Shown: piece by piece, positions 24,037 through 34,165 of the stretch
Numbering within the stretch: position 1 is the stretch's first letter
How the letters are laid out: each line of letters starts with the position of its first letter
Assembly (NCBI GenBank): GCA_029747015.1
Contig: JAKOGI010000574.1
Span: forward strand, 159,001 to 223,000
Source: Carnegiea gigantea
Lineage: Eukaryota; Streptophyta; Magnoliopsida; Caryophyllales; Cactaceae
DNA length: 64,000 nt
Direction: 5' to 3'
Notes under the pieces: generated by a model
Database searches by the model: none
The model's input: only the letters and a program-made list of their open reading frames with translations
What the model was told of the DNA's origin: nothing
Program-made: the position numbers and the translations under genes

Positions 24037-25010
24037 TCACCACCAGGATCCCATTATTTTGCAGCCACCTCTCCTATATGTACTAAGGATTTTCTTACCT
24101 GACCTTCGAATACATTCTGCCATTGTATCCCACATTGTATCTGCATCCTTTACCTGCCTCCAAGCTCCTTCCTCTGTAATTCTCTCTGATAAATTCCTAG
24201 CGTTTGCCTTGGCAAGATTCCAGCACTTAACTCTAGGGTCCCCAACACTCCTCTTCTTCCACTCTGAACATTTGAACTCCACATCCAACACCAGCAACCT
24301 ATGCTGAGTTCCTAAATACTCATTTGGAATCACCTTACAATCCTTACATAGCCTCCTACTATTCGCCCTAATCAGGAAGTAATCAATTTGAGTCTTTATT
24401 GAGCCACTATTAAAGGTCACCAAGTGGTCCTCCATTTTTCTTAAAATAGGAGTTTGCCACTAATAATTCGCAGGCCACTGCAAAGTCCAGAATAGAAACT
24501 CCTCAATTGTTTCTCTCCCTATAACCAAAACCTCCATGAACAGTATCATACCCGCCTGCTTTTATGCCAATATGGTCATTAAAGTCACCTCCTATGACAA
24601 GCTTCTCACTCTGAAGTATGTCCTGAATGACCATATCCAAATCCTCTCAAAATTGCTTCTTAATATCCTCCACTAAACTTATTTGTGGTGCATAAATACT
24701 AACTACATTTAGGAACTCTAAACCCATCACTACCTTAATAGCCATAATTTGATCACTCTGACGCTCCACTCTAAAAACTAAGTCAACCAAATCCTTATCA
24801 ACGAAAATACCAACTCCATTCCTGGCCCTATTTGACCCTGAGTACCACAGCTTATACCCGTTAACTTCTCTAACTTTAGTCCTCAACCACTAGTCTCTTG
24901 AATACAGGCTATGTTAATCCTACGTCTATGCAAAGACTTAACTAATTATATTGTCTTGCCAGTTAGTGAACCAACGTTCCGAGACGCTAAGTGCACCTTT
25001 TGAAACCGTA
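24037..25010 (-). pseudogene. LINE-B endonuclease (broken)
   Basis: Minus-strand reading starts near 25000 with RNVGSLTGK and RRRINIACIQET, the N-terminal endonuclease blocks including the metal-binding Asn and Glu positions. GYKLWYSGSNRARNGVGIFVDKDL and NVVSIYAPQ follow, then GGDFNDHIG (near 24580) and QIDYFLIR, TQHRLLVLDVEFK. The whole domain is represented, unlike in LINE-A, but stops occur after IQET, near 24650 and near 24435. The nuclease would nick the target strand to prime reverse transcription. Confidence 0.88.
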
Positions 25011-26208
25011 CTCCCCTCCTACCCCTATTTCTCTCCGAAGGACTGGCTAAAGTTACTACATTGCTTGCCACTAGCTTCAACTAACACACCCACCCCCAGC
25101 AACGCAAAAAAATAATATAATAAAAGAGGCTACTAATAATAAAACAATATATTTACACTTAATTATTAATAATAATAATAATAATAATAACAATAATAAT
25201 AATAATAAAACGAACTCTGCACAATAATAGAAAAACAAACAATAACCCTAAACAGAACCAAATGATAAAAAAACTATCAAAAAACTACAATATCCCTAAA
25301 AACAACCACATGTAACAACAAATAACCCCACAAAAACTCTAAGTAACCAACCTATGCACAAATAGTAATAATAGGACCAACTAGAGGAAAACTGCTGGAG
25401 GCATTTGCAAATCTGAGATGATGAAGGAAAGAATCCCAAGGTTTCTTGGCCAAACAAATCTCAGTAGCTTCTTGGCATTCAAATGCCATAAAAGGGTCTT
25501 CCTATCCACTAAAAAAATTATCGATTCCGTAATCAAAAACCCAACCAACTCTGCAACACCAACCAAGCTCAAACGAATCAAACTGAATCTACCCCTCCTC
25601 TAAATCTCCAAAAACAAAGGAAACCCTAGAAATTCTAGAGCAACATGACAGTCAAACCCTAGATGGCTGCAATAATAGTTGGTGAAAAATGACTCGAGGG
25701 TAATAGAGATCCAAGAGACACAATGGGATAGCACTCAAAAAATCGATGGCCAAAGGCGAATCTAATAAATACAATGGGACAACACTCAAAAAAATCGATG
25801 GGCAAACTAAAATACAAAGAAAATCAAATGGATTAAGAGTACCAATGGTTGAGAATGCGGTACCGTGGATGTGAACCTCCGCCAAACCTAGAGAAATCTA
25901 CTGGCTAATGAGCGTCTGGGTGCCGCCGGAGAGATAACGACCCGCTTCCGGGTTCTATCTGCCGCTGCTGGATGATACCCAAGGCACAGGTGACCGTTCT
26001 GTGCATGTGTAGAAACAGGGCCTAAAGAATAGGGCTCGATCGAGAAACAGGGCCTGAAGAAACGCCGACAAGCACAATGCTGGTGGGTGATAAAACACCG
26101 GTGAGAGGCCTACCGATGTTGCCGCCCGAGGTACCTAGTGCCGAGTTGGGCTGGGGTGGCCTCGAGGTGGTAGAGTTGCCCATTCTGCTCTGCTCTGAAC
26201 GCAAAAAA
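25011..26208 (-). mobile_element. LINE-B 5' untranslated region
   Basis: Upstream of the endonuclease on the minus strand. An AAT/ATT microsatellite (25157-25209) and an A-rich stretch are followed by a GC-rich 5' segment (25880-26200). The segment is absent from the 3' LTR of element C at the corresponding place, so it is part of the insertion and not of the LTR. An open minus-strand frame at 26306-26022 crosses the insertion border and is therefore not a real gene. Confidence 0.7.
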
Positions 26209-27684
26209 ATCATGTGGAAAGAAATCAAGAAAAAAATAAAGGAGATAAGCAGGCCAGAGCCCCGTCGCATGGCCCAGTCCTGCGTTGCCCTCCCCTGGTC
26301 TCTCATCTCGGCAGGCCTGTGCTCCCCAAATTACTGCCTAGTTTCTTTTCCGGTTTGAGCCTTGCCCAGATTTTGCTTTTCTCCCTCTCTTCCACGCAGG
26401 CCTGCTCATTGCTTACTCGTGAGGCCTATTTGTTCTAAGACCAGACGTTGATCTCGACAACCCAGTCTGCTATTTTTCCTCCCCTTTTTTGACTTACTTA
26501 GGCTTGCACTCGTCATGTGAGCATTCCCCTCCTCCTCCTTTTTTCTCGCTTATCTGTTTGCCCAAAAATCCTGACTGTCGTTCTCCCCCTCTTCCTTTTC
26601 TCTTTATTTGTCCTTCAATCATCCTGTTTACTTTGATAATTAGTTTCATCAATTTCACCGACATCAACTTGATAGTTTCAACAATAATGCAAGGGTTTAA
26701 TTTGTGATTAATTGAAACAATCAAGATGTTTTTTTTTTAGCATAGTTTTGGGGACATAATTGGACAAAGGCGGCAGATGGAATGGGGGAGAGGAGAGTAG
26801 TTCTAGATGTTTCTTTATCAATTTTCTACTTCTTTTGCTTGTCTATACAATTTCAAATATACTTTTAGCCACTAAAATTACTTGTGTTTTGTTTAATCGG
26901 AATGAGAATCCCAGTTCTGGAGTTGAATTTGTGAGTTATTTGGTTCAAGTTTACATTCCGTAGCTAGTTGTACTTCGAATTTCATGCCCCATTTCCCTCC
27001 CCTATTGTTAGTTTATTGACTCGTGCTACTCTAGTGTGAAAATCTCAAGATGTCTTTTTAGAACGACTTTGGGGATATAATTGGATGAAGGCAGGAGATA
27101 GAATGCGAGAAAGCGAGCAGTTCTATTTTTTTTTTCCAATTTTCCACTTCTTTTGCTTGTCTGTACAATTCCAAATCTACTTTTAGCCACTCAAAATTAG
27201 TGTAGCTGACTTGGGTTTTGTTTAATCTCAATGAGAATCTCAGTTTTAGAGTTGAATTTGTCAGTTATTTGGTTCGAGTTTGCATTCCGTAGCCAGTTTT
27301 GGTCCGAATTTCATACCCTGTTTCCCTCCCCTAATTTTAATTTATTGACTCTTGTTACTTATGTGTGAAATTTTCAATCGCTAGGTTAGGGTTTAGTTAA
27401 TGGTCCATGATTACTCCTGTCATGTACCTTAGTTTTCTTTGTGAAGTTCTTTTATTTGTTTTGGTTTTGTCTTATGTTATTTAACTTCAGTTTATAATGG
27501 CAGTAGAGGATTTCTTGCTTTTCTCATTCCATTTAAGCACATCTCTTGCTTTAACTGTAAACTTTGAGAATTATAAAAAATGGAATGGATTACATTGTCT
27601 AATTTCTGGTGACTTAATCTCATAATCATCCCTAAGGACGACACGTGTAGCTACAATGAACAATCGCACACTTGCAGAAATCTC
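26209..27684 (+). mobile_element. Element C 5' LTR, second part
   Basis: Resumes at the duplicated target site and matches 32408-33584 of the 3' LTR through to the shared terminus AAATCTCA. It is longer than its partner because 26722-27369 is a tandem duplication that is single in the 3' LTR. A plus-strand pyrimidine-rich portion at 26270-26600 is matched in both LTRs. No gene. Confidence 0.88.
26722..27369 (+). repeat. 324-bp tandem duplication inside the 5' LTR of element C
   Basis: Copy 1 is 26722-27045 and copy 2 is 27046 to about 27369. Both begin CAAGATGT and run through ATAATTGGA, ACTTCTTTTGCTTGTCT, CATTCCGTAGC and TTTATTGACTC in the same order. The 3' LTR has one copy (about 32943-33265). 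Copy 2 seems somewhat closer to the 3' LTR copy than copy 1 is. Confidence 0.88.
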
Positions 27685-27693
27685 AAAAAAAAA

Positions 27694-27714
27694 TTTGGCC
27701 ATTGGCAGAGATGG
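27694..27714 (+). other. Primer-binding site of element C (degenerate, tRNA-Asp type)
   Basis: TTTGGCCATTGGCAGAGAT lies ten bases after the LTR end and aligns with the TTTGGCGCCGTTGCCGGGGAT site used by Athila and Tat elements, with a few changes and small gaps. It agrees with the Athila-type site seen at 19996-20017. Confidence 0.5.
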
Positions 27715-28211
27715 ATTTTGTGAAATTAGGTTGCAAATCAAGTTGTCGTTTAGTCGTTTGAGTCGTTTTCGCTTCGTTTCATTTCGCACTTTTTGATTTT
27801 TGATTTTGTTTGAGACTTTGTGCAGTTTTAGTTGTTTTAGTTTCATTTAGGTTTCTCTTATTTTTTATTTTTTGTTAGATTTTGCATTTTGTTTTTTATT
27901 TTGGTTAATTTAATTTTGGTTTTAGTGATTATTTTCTACTGGAAAAAAGAAAATCAGAATTAACAGTTTTGGGGCTGTGAGCAATGTAAGGCAGAGCAGA
28001 AGAAAAAAAATCTCTAGTACAGGTTTTCCAATATTTCCAGTTTCTGTTTGGATTTTTCAATGCTATTCTTGTACTTGTTTTGTTGTTCTAATATTTTAGT
28101 AGATTCTTAGGGATCGTTAGAGTCTAGGTGAATTTTTTGGGGAATTTTTAGGCGTTTCCAGAATTTTCAGCAATTTTCAGAAATAATTTTTTGGTTTGAT
28201 TTTTCTACACT
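27715..28211 (+). mobile_element. Element C leader, left of the SINE
   Basis: T-rich non-coding leader (TTTTG-rich) between the primer-binding site and the SINE insertion. Untranslated leaders of this composition are usual in Athila-related elements. Nothing else was recognised. Confidence 0.5.
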
Positions 28212-28234
28212 GTTCTCGAGCAGAAGAAATTTGA
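28212..28234 (+). repeat. SINE target-site duplication, left copy
   Basis: A 23-bp sequence starting GTTCTCGAG and ending AGAAATTTGA, repeated at 28417-28439 with a single C-to-T difference (28221 versus 28426). Confidence 0.9.
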
Positions 28235-28416
28235 GCCGTGGAGCAACGGTAAGGTTATCTCCGTGTGATCAAAAGGTTACGGGTTCGAGCCGTGGAATCA
28301 GCCACTGACAAAGTCAGGTTAGGCTGCCTACAATTCACCCCTTGGGGTGCGGCCCTTCCCCAGACCCTGCGTGAACGCGGGATGCTTGTGCACCGGGCTG
28401 TCCTTTTCTTTTTTGG
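28235..28416 (+). mobile_element. Au-like tRNA-derived SINE
   Basis: About 182 bp. The 5' part is tRNA-like, with a box A-like TGGAGCAACGG (28239-28249) and a perfect box B GGTTCGAGCC (28282-28291), the internal RNA polymerase III promoter. The body contains GGCTGCCTACA (28322-28332), GGTGCGGCCCTTCCCCAGAC (from 28346), a CCTGCG/CGCGGG stem (28366-28381) and GCACCGGGCTG, then a short T-rich tail. This string of blocks is characteristic of the plant Au SINE family. It is flanked by 23-bp target duplications differing at one base, so the insertion is fairly recent compared with its host element. It needs LINE enzymes for transposition. Confidence 0.93.
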
Positions 28417-28439
28417 GTTCTCGAGTAGAAGAAATTTGA
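28417..28439 (+). repeat. SINE target-site duplication, right copy
   Basis: Second copy of the 23-bp duplication at 28212-28234, differing only at 28426. Confidence 0.9.
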
Positions 28440-29163
28440 AAAAAAAATATTAATGTCCCTTGCGATTGTAATGAATTTTTTGTATATATTGTTCTTAATT
28501 TGGAGTTTTATTTTCTATTTAACTTTGTTTTTAGCATGTGTTTTGTTTTAGGTTTTATATTTTCTGTTTGCGTTGTAAAAAAAATCCAAGAAAGGATCAT
28601 AAAAAGGAAATGGCCTACATGCTTTGCGTGTGTCATTCGTATTGGTTTTTGTGTTAGGTCACTTTCCGTTGTTTATGTCTTTTTGGTTTTTCCGTTATTT
28701 TGGTAAATTGGTTTTATTTTTGTTAGTTCATTTTATTTTGTTAACTTAATTATTTAAGTGTCTTGTTTTTTGTTTTAGTCATTAGTTTATAATTAGTCTC
28801 ATAGAATCATTGATTTGTTTTTCCATTTTTCTGGAAATAAAAAAACCTAAAAGATTTAAAAAAATTAAACATCTGACAAAAATTGGAAAATTCTTAATTT
28901 TTTTTTTAAAAAAAATTTCAAGAATGCTAGTTTTCAATTTCCCACAATTTGAACATGAATCTTTCTAGAGTTATTTGTCAACATTTAATGATTATCGTGC
29001 TCAATTGAACCAAGGTTTTGAAAAATGGGGCGTTTGTGAGGTCATCGTTGTGGGTTGGATGTTAAATTCTAGGATTATGTTGACTCTATAGGTCTTAGAG
29101 ATTTATTAGAATTGTTGTCTAGAACCCAATATGAGGTATGGGATTTCTTTAAAATAATTAGTT
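28440..29163 (+). mobile_element. Element C leader, right of the SINE
   Basis: T-rich, TTTTG/TTTTA-dominated non-coding leader leading up to the gag-like ORF. No domain was recognised; the small open frame at 28500-28706 has a composition driven by T-rich codons (Phe, Val, Leu) and is not supported. Confidence 0.5.
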
Positions 29164-30019
29164 TTGGACACTTATGAGTTTGAACAAGCCAACCGGGCCT
29201 TAGGATACCTTACTCATGGCGAGTATGTTTTTCGTACTCATTCTCACCACCAGGATCACTTGATGGAGTTTTATGATCACCCATCTTACTCTTATGTGCC
29301 TCCTATTTTTGGAAATTATTCTGAGTCTTCTAATCATGAAGTTCGTAATTGTCCATATCGTGATTATGTTGATGTTACATGTGCAAGTCTTGCAAAGACA
29401 ATAAATGAATTAACAGATAAAATGGTAGAGACAATGAAAGAGAAAATTATTTACTATTCTCAATTTGTTAGTTATACTAGTAAGGAATATAACTTACATG
29501 AGTCTGGCTCTAGTTCATGATCTCCTAAGCTTGAAGTTAGTCTTTATGATAATTTTGAGCCCTCTTATCTTGCTAGGTCCAATTTACCTGATGCTATGCC
29601 TTTACATAGCCTAGAACAAGAGAGTGACCCCCTTCTGTCTCTATCCCTTGACCTCGCACTTGAACCTGGCTCACAAAAGGGTGTCAATGAGGATGTCCTA
29701 GTTTTTGTCAATCCACCCACCACTTTTAATGACTCGTTTGAGTTTGAGGAGGGTGAAGAATTCGAGAATAATAGTGAGTTAGATATAAGCATCACAACTG
29801 AAATTGAGCATCATGATTTTGTTGGGTTAGAATATATTTTACAGGAGTCATGAGAGAGGGTGGTTGAGCCCACTAATTTGAAATTTGATGATGATATTCT
29901 ATGTGCGAAATATAAGTTTTTTTCATATGGGTTTGATATCCATGAAAGTTTTGATGTTAGTTTTTGTGTTGAATATGAGTCATTTTCTTCTGACCCCATA
30001 ATTACTGGCCATCCTTTTT
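29164..30019 (+). pseudogene. Element C gag-like ORF of unknown function (broken)
   Basis: One reading frame runs from about 29164 to 30019, interrupted by TGA at 29518-29520 and TGA at 29851-29853. It contains a short Cys-bearing segment NCPYRDYVDVTCASL followed by an amphipathic helix-rich part (INELTDKMVETMKEKI), then PSYLARSNLPDAMPL and LEQESDPLLSLSLDLALEPG, and a very acidic part (FEFEEGEEFENNSELDI) with repeated FVGLEY/FDIHESFD-like phrases. I recall similar proteins of unknown function annotated in several plant genomes, probably from the same class of non-autonomous elements. No zinc knuckle, protease or RT follows. The coding density and frame agreement across two stops argue that it once was translated. 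Confidence 0.55.
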
Positions 30020-32227
30020 GAGCCTGCTAAGTTGACCTTTGCTGAGCCTAAAACTTTTGTGCCTACTAAACAACGTTTTCATGATGACAAAATTTCTAGG
30101 TCAATGACGCACTTGCTGGCTAGTTTTAAGTATGCCTGTCTATTTGATATCTGAGTCCAACAATTTGACAAGTTAAAATAAGCTCTTAATTGTGTTGCAT
30201 TGATGTTATAGATGTACTCTATTTGGCACCAATTCTTTAATTTCCATTTTTGTACTTTTATTAAGTGTTCTTCTTACCAGCTTGATAAGTTACATCATGC
30301 TTTCATGGGTTTTGATTTGAGTAGCAATTTTCAGCTTGATATGAAGTGGCTAATACTTCATAAGCCTCTATCTAAATGGATTTTAGGAGCTTATAATTTA
30401 GGTATAATTCAACACCTGACCTATTATAGCCGTTCATCCCTATGTTCTCTTTTTATTTTGTTTTCTTTTGTACATATTTGTATTTTATTTTTATTATTTT
30501 CCTTTTGGGTTTTACAGTCTTGTCTTTTTTCTTTCTTTTTGAGTCTTCTTTCTTTTTGTAGATTTTTTTCCTGTCTTTCCTTCCATTTTCAGTGAGGACA
30601 TTGTCTGATTTAGGTATAGGGGTCGGGAAACTACGCTTAAAAAAAGAGAGAGAATAGAAAAAAAAATCAAAAAATGAAAATTTTTGAAAATCCAAAAAGA
30701 TTTTAGTTTTGTTTTGGGAAATATATGTGCTATTTTAGTTGACTATGTTCACTTATACCTGAATTGTTAGGTTGTATATAGACACGGTGTGCACGATAGA
30801 ACTTTATCCAAAGTGTGGTGTTTGTATACATTCATGACCCCAACATTTTTTGAAATGCAAGCCTCTTGACTTTGGTAGATACCAAGTGAGATTTTGGGCC
30901 TTAAAAACTAATTTCTCATTTTTAGTCTCACGTGTTTCTTCCATGTGTGTTTCTCCTTGACATCACATTTAGCATGTGCATTATAGTAATATGATAAAGG
31001 CATTCACTTACTTTGTGAACCACATATCCAAATTTTCACCTTGATTTGAATGTTTTATCCTTTGCTAAGCCTTTAAGCCTTGACCGTTTTCATTAGATGT
31101 GTACCCTTTATTTTAGCCCTTGGCCTAAACATATTTTCCTACACCTAATCCAAAACTAGTGGAGCAACACTTCATTATTTTGTGGGTAGCTCTTGAGTGT
31201 GTTATGTAATTGGTGGTTGATTTTTGCTATATTAGGGGATGTATCATTGTGATCATTAAGAAATCAAGTTGTGTTATTGAAGCACATGTTGTTCATTTAT
31301 TTTTCTTTTAAAGAAAAAAATGACAAAAAGAGAAAAACAAAGAAAGAAAATGAAAAAAAATGTAGAAAATGGAAGAAAAACAAAATGGAAAGAAAAAGTT
31401 GAAAAACTGGTTGGAAAAAAAAGAAAATAAAAGAAAATATTGTGAATAAGAGTGTTTCTCATGAATGCATTATTATTGTATATACTCATTTTCAATAGTT
31501 GCTTCTGAAGGGTGTACTCTTAAATTGTCATAAGTCTAAAGTATGTATGTGATATAGTCATTAGAAATGTTGAGTTGCTCATTAGCTACTTGACTTTTAG
31601 CTCCTCATTTCCCAAATCATTTGCTGCTCCCATAACCCTTTACCCTTAGCCTCGTTACAACCATATAAAGTCCTCTTGATTATCGTGTTGCATACTGCAT
31701 CTGAGTGATGGAGAACTGAGAATCTTAGTAAGCCTATCATAGTTTGTATGACTAGATGATAAATAGAGCAAACCTTATTATATTTTAAGCATATAAGCGG
31801 GAGTGTTTTACATATCCCTAAGATGAGGTTCTACCAGTCAAGCTTCTACATATTTTCTAAGTGGGGTGAAATATTGTGTATAAGTGTCATCAGTGGGGAT
31901 TGAGAATTTCGTGATGTGTACATTGTGTTTATATGTGATCTAGTACTTGGGTTACTTGAGTGATGTGATTGTTTAGAATGTATGCATACTCTTCTCCGGT
32001 GTTGTATATATGAGTTTTTGAAAAAGAAAAAAAAAACCTTCAAGATTTTGTGAATATATCTTCTATAAAGCCTCGCAAGACCTTAATAATCTACTAAGCA
32101 TAATCTAAGGGTTTAAAGGACTTGTTGCACATGTTAAGTGCAACCATAATTCCTGCGAAAGTGAGTTAGGATTTTATTTTCTTTTTACAATTTTTGTTTT
32201 AATTTTGCTCAAGGACAAGAAAATTTT
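30020..32227 (+). mobile_element. Element C downstream non-coding region
   Basis: Between the gag-like ORF and the polypurine tract. A piece at about 30212-30480 reads DMKWLILHKPLSKWILGAYNLGIIQH in one frame, possibly the tail of the same coding region after a frameshift. The rest is T-rich or A-rich untranslated sequence, with pyrimidine runs near 30490-30590 and an A/G-rich patch at 31310-31440. I saw no integrase or RT motif on either strand. Confidence 0.5.
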
Positions 32228-32241
32228 AGGTATGGGGGTAT
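32228..32241 (+). other. Polypurine tract of element C
   Basis: AGGTATGGGGGTAT directly precedes the 3' LTR start TGTTTAACC at 32242 and serves as the plus-strand priming site by position. Confidence 0.6.
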
Positions 32242-33584
32242 TGTTTAACCTAAAATTTCTCAATTTTTATACCCTATGTTATTTAATATTTACTCAAAAT
32301 TAATGAATAAATTTGGATTTCAATGTGTTTTTGTTTATTTTGTAGGAATATGAAAATTTTGAAAGATGAATAAATTTGTTCGAAAAATTGTATCAAAAAG
32401 TTGATTGGATCATGTGGAAGGAAAAAAAGGAAAAAAAAAAAATAGAGAAGCACGCTAATCTGGAACCGAAACCTAGACTAAGCTCAAGCCCAGTCGCACA
32501 CTGGTCTCCCCTTCCCTAGTCTCTCTTCTCAACGGGTCTGTGCTCCCTATACCGCGGCCTAGTTTCTCTTCCCACTTTGAGGCTTGCCTAGATTTTCCCC
32601 TTCTCCTGTGTGGGCCTGTGCATTACTTACTCACAGGGCCCATTTATTCCAATACTAAACATGGATTCAATAACCCGGTATGCTCTTTTTCCTCCCCTTT
32701 TTTCTCACTTAGTCAGGCATGCGTTCGTCGCATGACTGATGCATTCGCTGCCTCCTCCTTCTTTCTCGCTTATCTGTTTGCCCAGAAATCCTGAATGACT
32801 ATTTCACCCCTCTTCCCTCTCTGTTCACTTATCTTTCAATCTTCCTCTTTACTCCTATAATTAGTTTCATCAATTTCACCTTCATCAACTTGGCAGTTTC
32901 AACAGTAATGGAGGGGTTTAGTTTCTCATTAATTAAAACAATCAAGATGTTTTTTGGCACGATTTTCGGGATATAATTGGACGAAGGCAGCAGATAGAAT
33001 GGGGGAAGGTGAGTAGTTCTAGGTTCTTTTTCAATTTTCTACTTCTTTTTATTGTTTGTGCAACTCCAAGTCTACTTTAGCCCCTCAAAATTAGTGTAGT
33101 TGACTTGGACTTTATTTAATTTGAATGAGAATCTCAGTTTTAGAGTTGAATTTATCAATTATTTGGTTCAAGTTTGTGTTTCGTAGCTAGTTCTGGTTCG
33201 AATTTCATACCCCGTTTCCCTCCCCTAATTTTAGTTTATTGACTCTTGTTACTTAGGTGTGAAATTTTCAATTGCTAGGTTGGGGGTTTAGTTTATGTTC
33301 CACGATTACTCCTGCTATGTACATGAGTTTTCTTTGTGAAGTTTTGCTATTTGTTTTGATTTTGTCTTATTTTATTTAACTTTAGTTTGTGGTAGCAGTA
33401 GTGGATTTTCTTTATTTTCTCATTTTAGTTAAGCACATCCCTTACTTTGACTGTAAACTATGAGAATTATAAAACATGGAATGGATTAGATTGCCTAATT
33501 TCTGGTGACTTAATTTCATAACCATCCCTAAAGACGACACCCGTAAGCGCTACAACGAACAACCGTACGCTTGTGGAAATCTCA
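32242..33584 (+). mobile_element. Element C 3' LTR (1343 bp), with empty LINE site
   Basis: Starts TGTTTAACCTAAAATTT and ends AAATCTCA, matching the two halves of the 5' LTR in order. It lacks LINE-B (the empty target is at about 32405-32422) and has a single copy of the 324-bp block duplicated in the 5' LTR. No open frame of note. Confidence 0.9.
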
Positions 33585-33630
33585 ATAGTATGCATGTATG
33601 TATGCATATTCTTACAAGTATGTATGTATG

Positions 33631-33664
<34 letters not shown>

Positions 33665-33979
33665 TGTATGTATATGCGTGTGTGCGCGTGTGCGTGCGCG
33701 CGCGTGCGTGTGCGTGTATATATATATATATATATATATGTACGTATGTATATGTATATGTATTTATGTATGTACGTATACGTATATGTGTGTATCTGTG
33801 TGTGTATATATATATGGGGGGGTGTGGGTGTGTGTACATTCATATAGATGCATACATACATACATATATGCATGCATACATATATGTACATGTGTGTGTG
33901 CGCGCGCGCACGCGCGTGTGTGTGTATATATACATATATATAAATATATAAATACATACATACATACACACATGCATAC

Positions 33980-34014
<35 letters not shown>

Positions 34015-34064
34015 CATACATACATACATACATATACATATACATATACATATACACACACACA

Positions 34065-34113
<49 letters not shown>

Positions 34114-34160
34114 GTATGTATGTATATGTGTGTGTGTGTGCATATGTGTGTGTGTATATG
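33585..34160. repeat. Large compound microsatellite (TATG)n/(TG)n/(TA)n/(CATA)n/(CA)n
   Basis: About 575 bp of alternating purine-pyrimidine repeats: (GTAT)n, GC-containing (CG/TG)n at 33675-33716 and 33897-33918, (TA)n, (CATA)n, and a (CA)n run at about 34054-34108, then (TG)n. Long open frames on both strands are repeat artefacts. It begins at the right end of element C. Alternating CG/TG tracts of this kind can adopt Z-DNA in vitro; whether they do here is unknown. Confidence 0.95.
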
Positions 34161-34165
34161 TTTTA

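Larger units (their letters stand above)
21758..26208 (-). mobile_element. LINE-B: essentially full-length RTE-clade LINE
   Basis: The element runs on the minus strand from about 26208 (5' end) to 21758. It has a GC-rich then A-rich 5' UTR of about 1.1 kb, an endonuclease, a reverse transcriptase, a C-terminal region, a 3' UTR with the conserved hairpin, and a tail of TTGTTA/TTG units. It is bracketed by a 15-bp target-site duplication, and the sister LTR shows the empty site, so both ends are well defined and the length is about 4.45 kb. The protein is broken by several stops and frameshifts. It belongs to the same family as LINE-A. Confidence 0.92.
21572..33584 (+). mobile_element. Element C: non-autonomous LTR retrotransposon with nested LINE and SINE
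   Basis: The two LTRs are 21572-21757 plus 26209-27684 (5', split by LINE-B) and 32242-33584 (3', uninterrupted). A tRNA-Asp-type primer-binding site follows the 5' LTR and a polypurine tract precedes the 3' LTR. The interior (27685-32241) has only one decayed gag-like ORF and no pol, so the element would depend on enzymes from a relative; the primer-binding site points to the Athila/Tat group. In about 175 bases compared by eye the LTRs differ at about 20 positions, implying an old insertion. Confidence 0.88.

Noticed and set aside
26022..26306. 94-codon minus-strand open frame
   Set aside because: It crosses the border between LINE-B and the host LTR, so it cannot be an ancestral gene of either.
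28239..28300. Possible tRNA gene (box A and box B)
   Set aside because: No full cloverleaf could be formed; the downstream body and target duplications identify it as a SINE.
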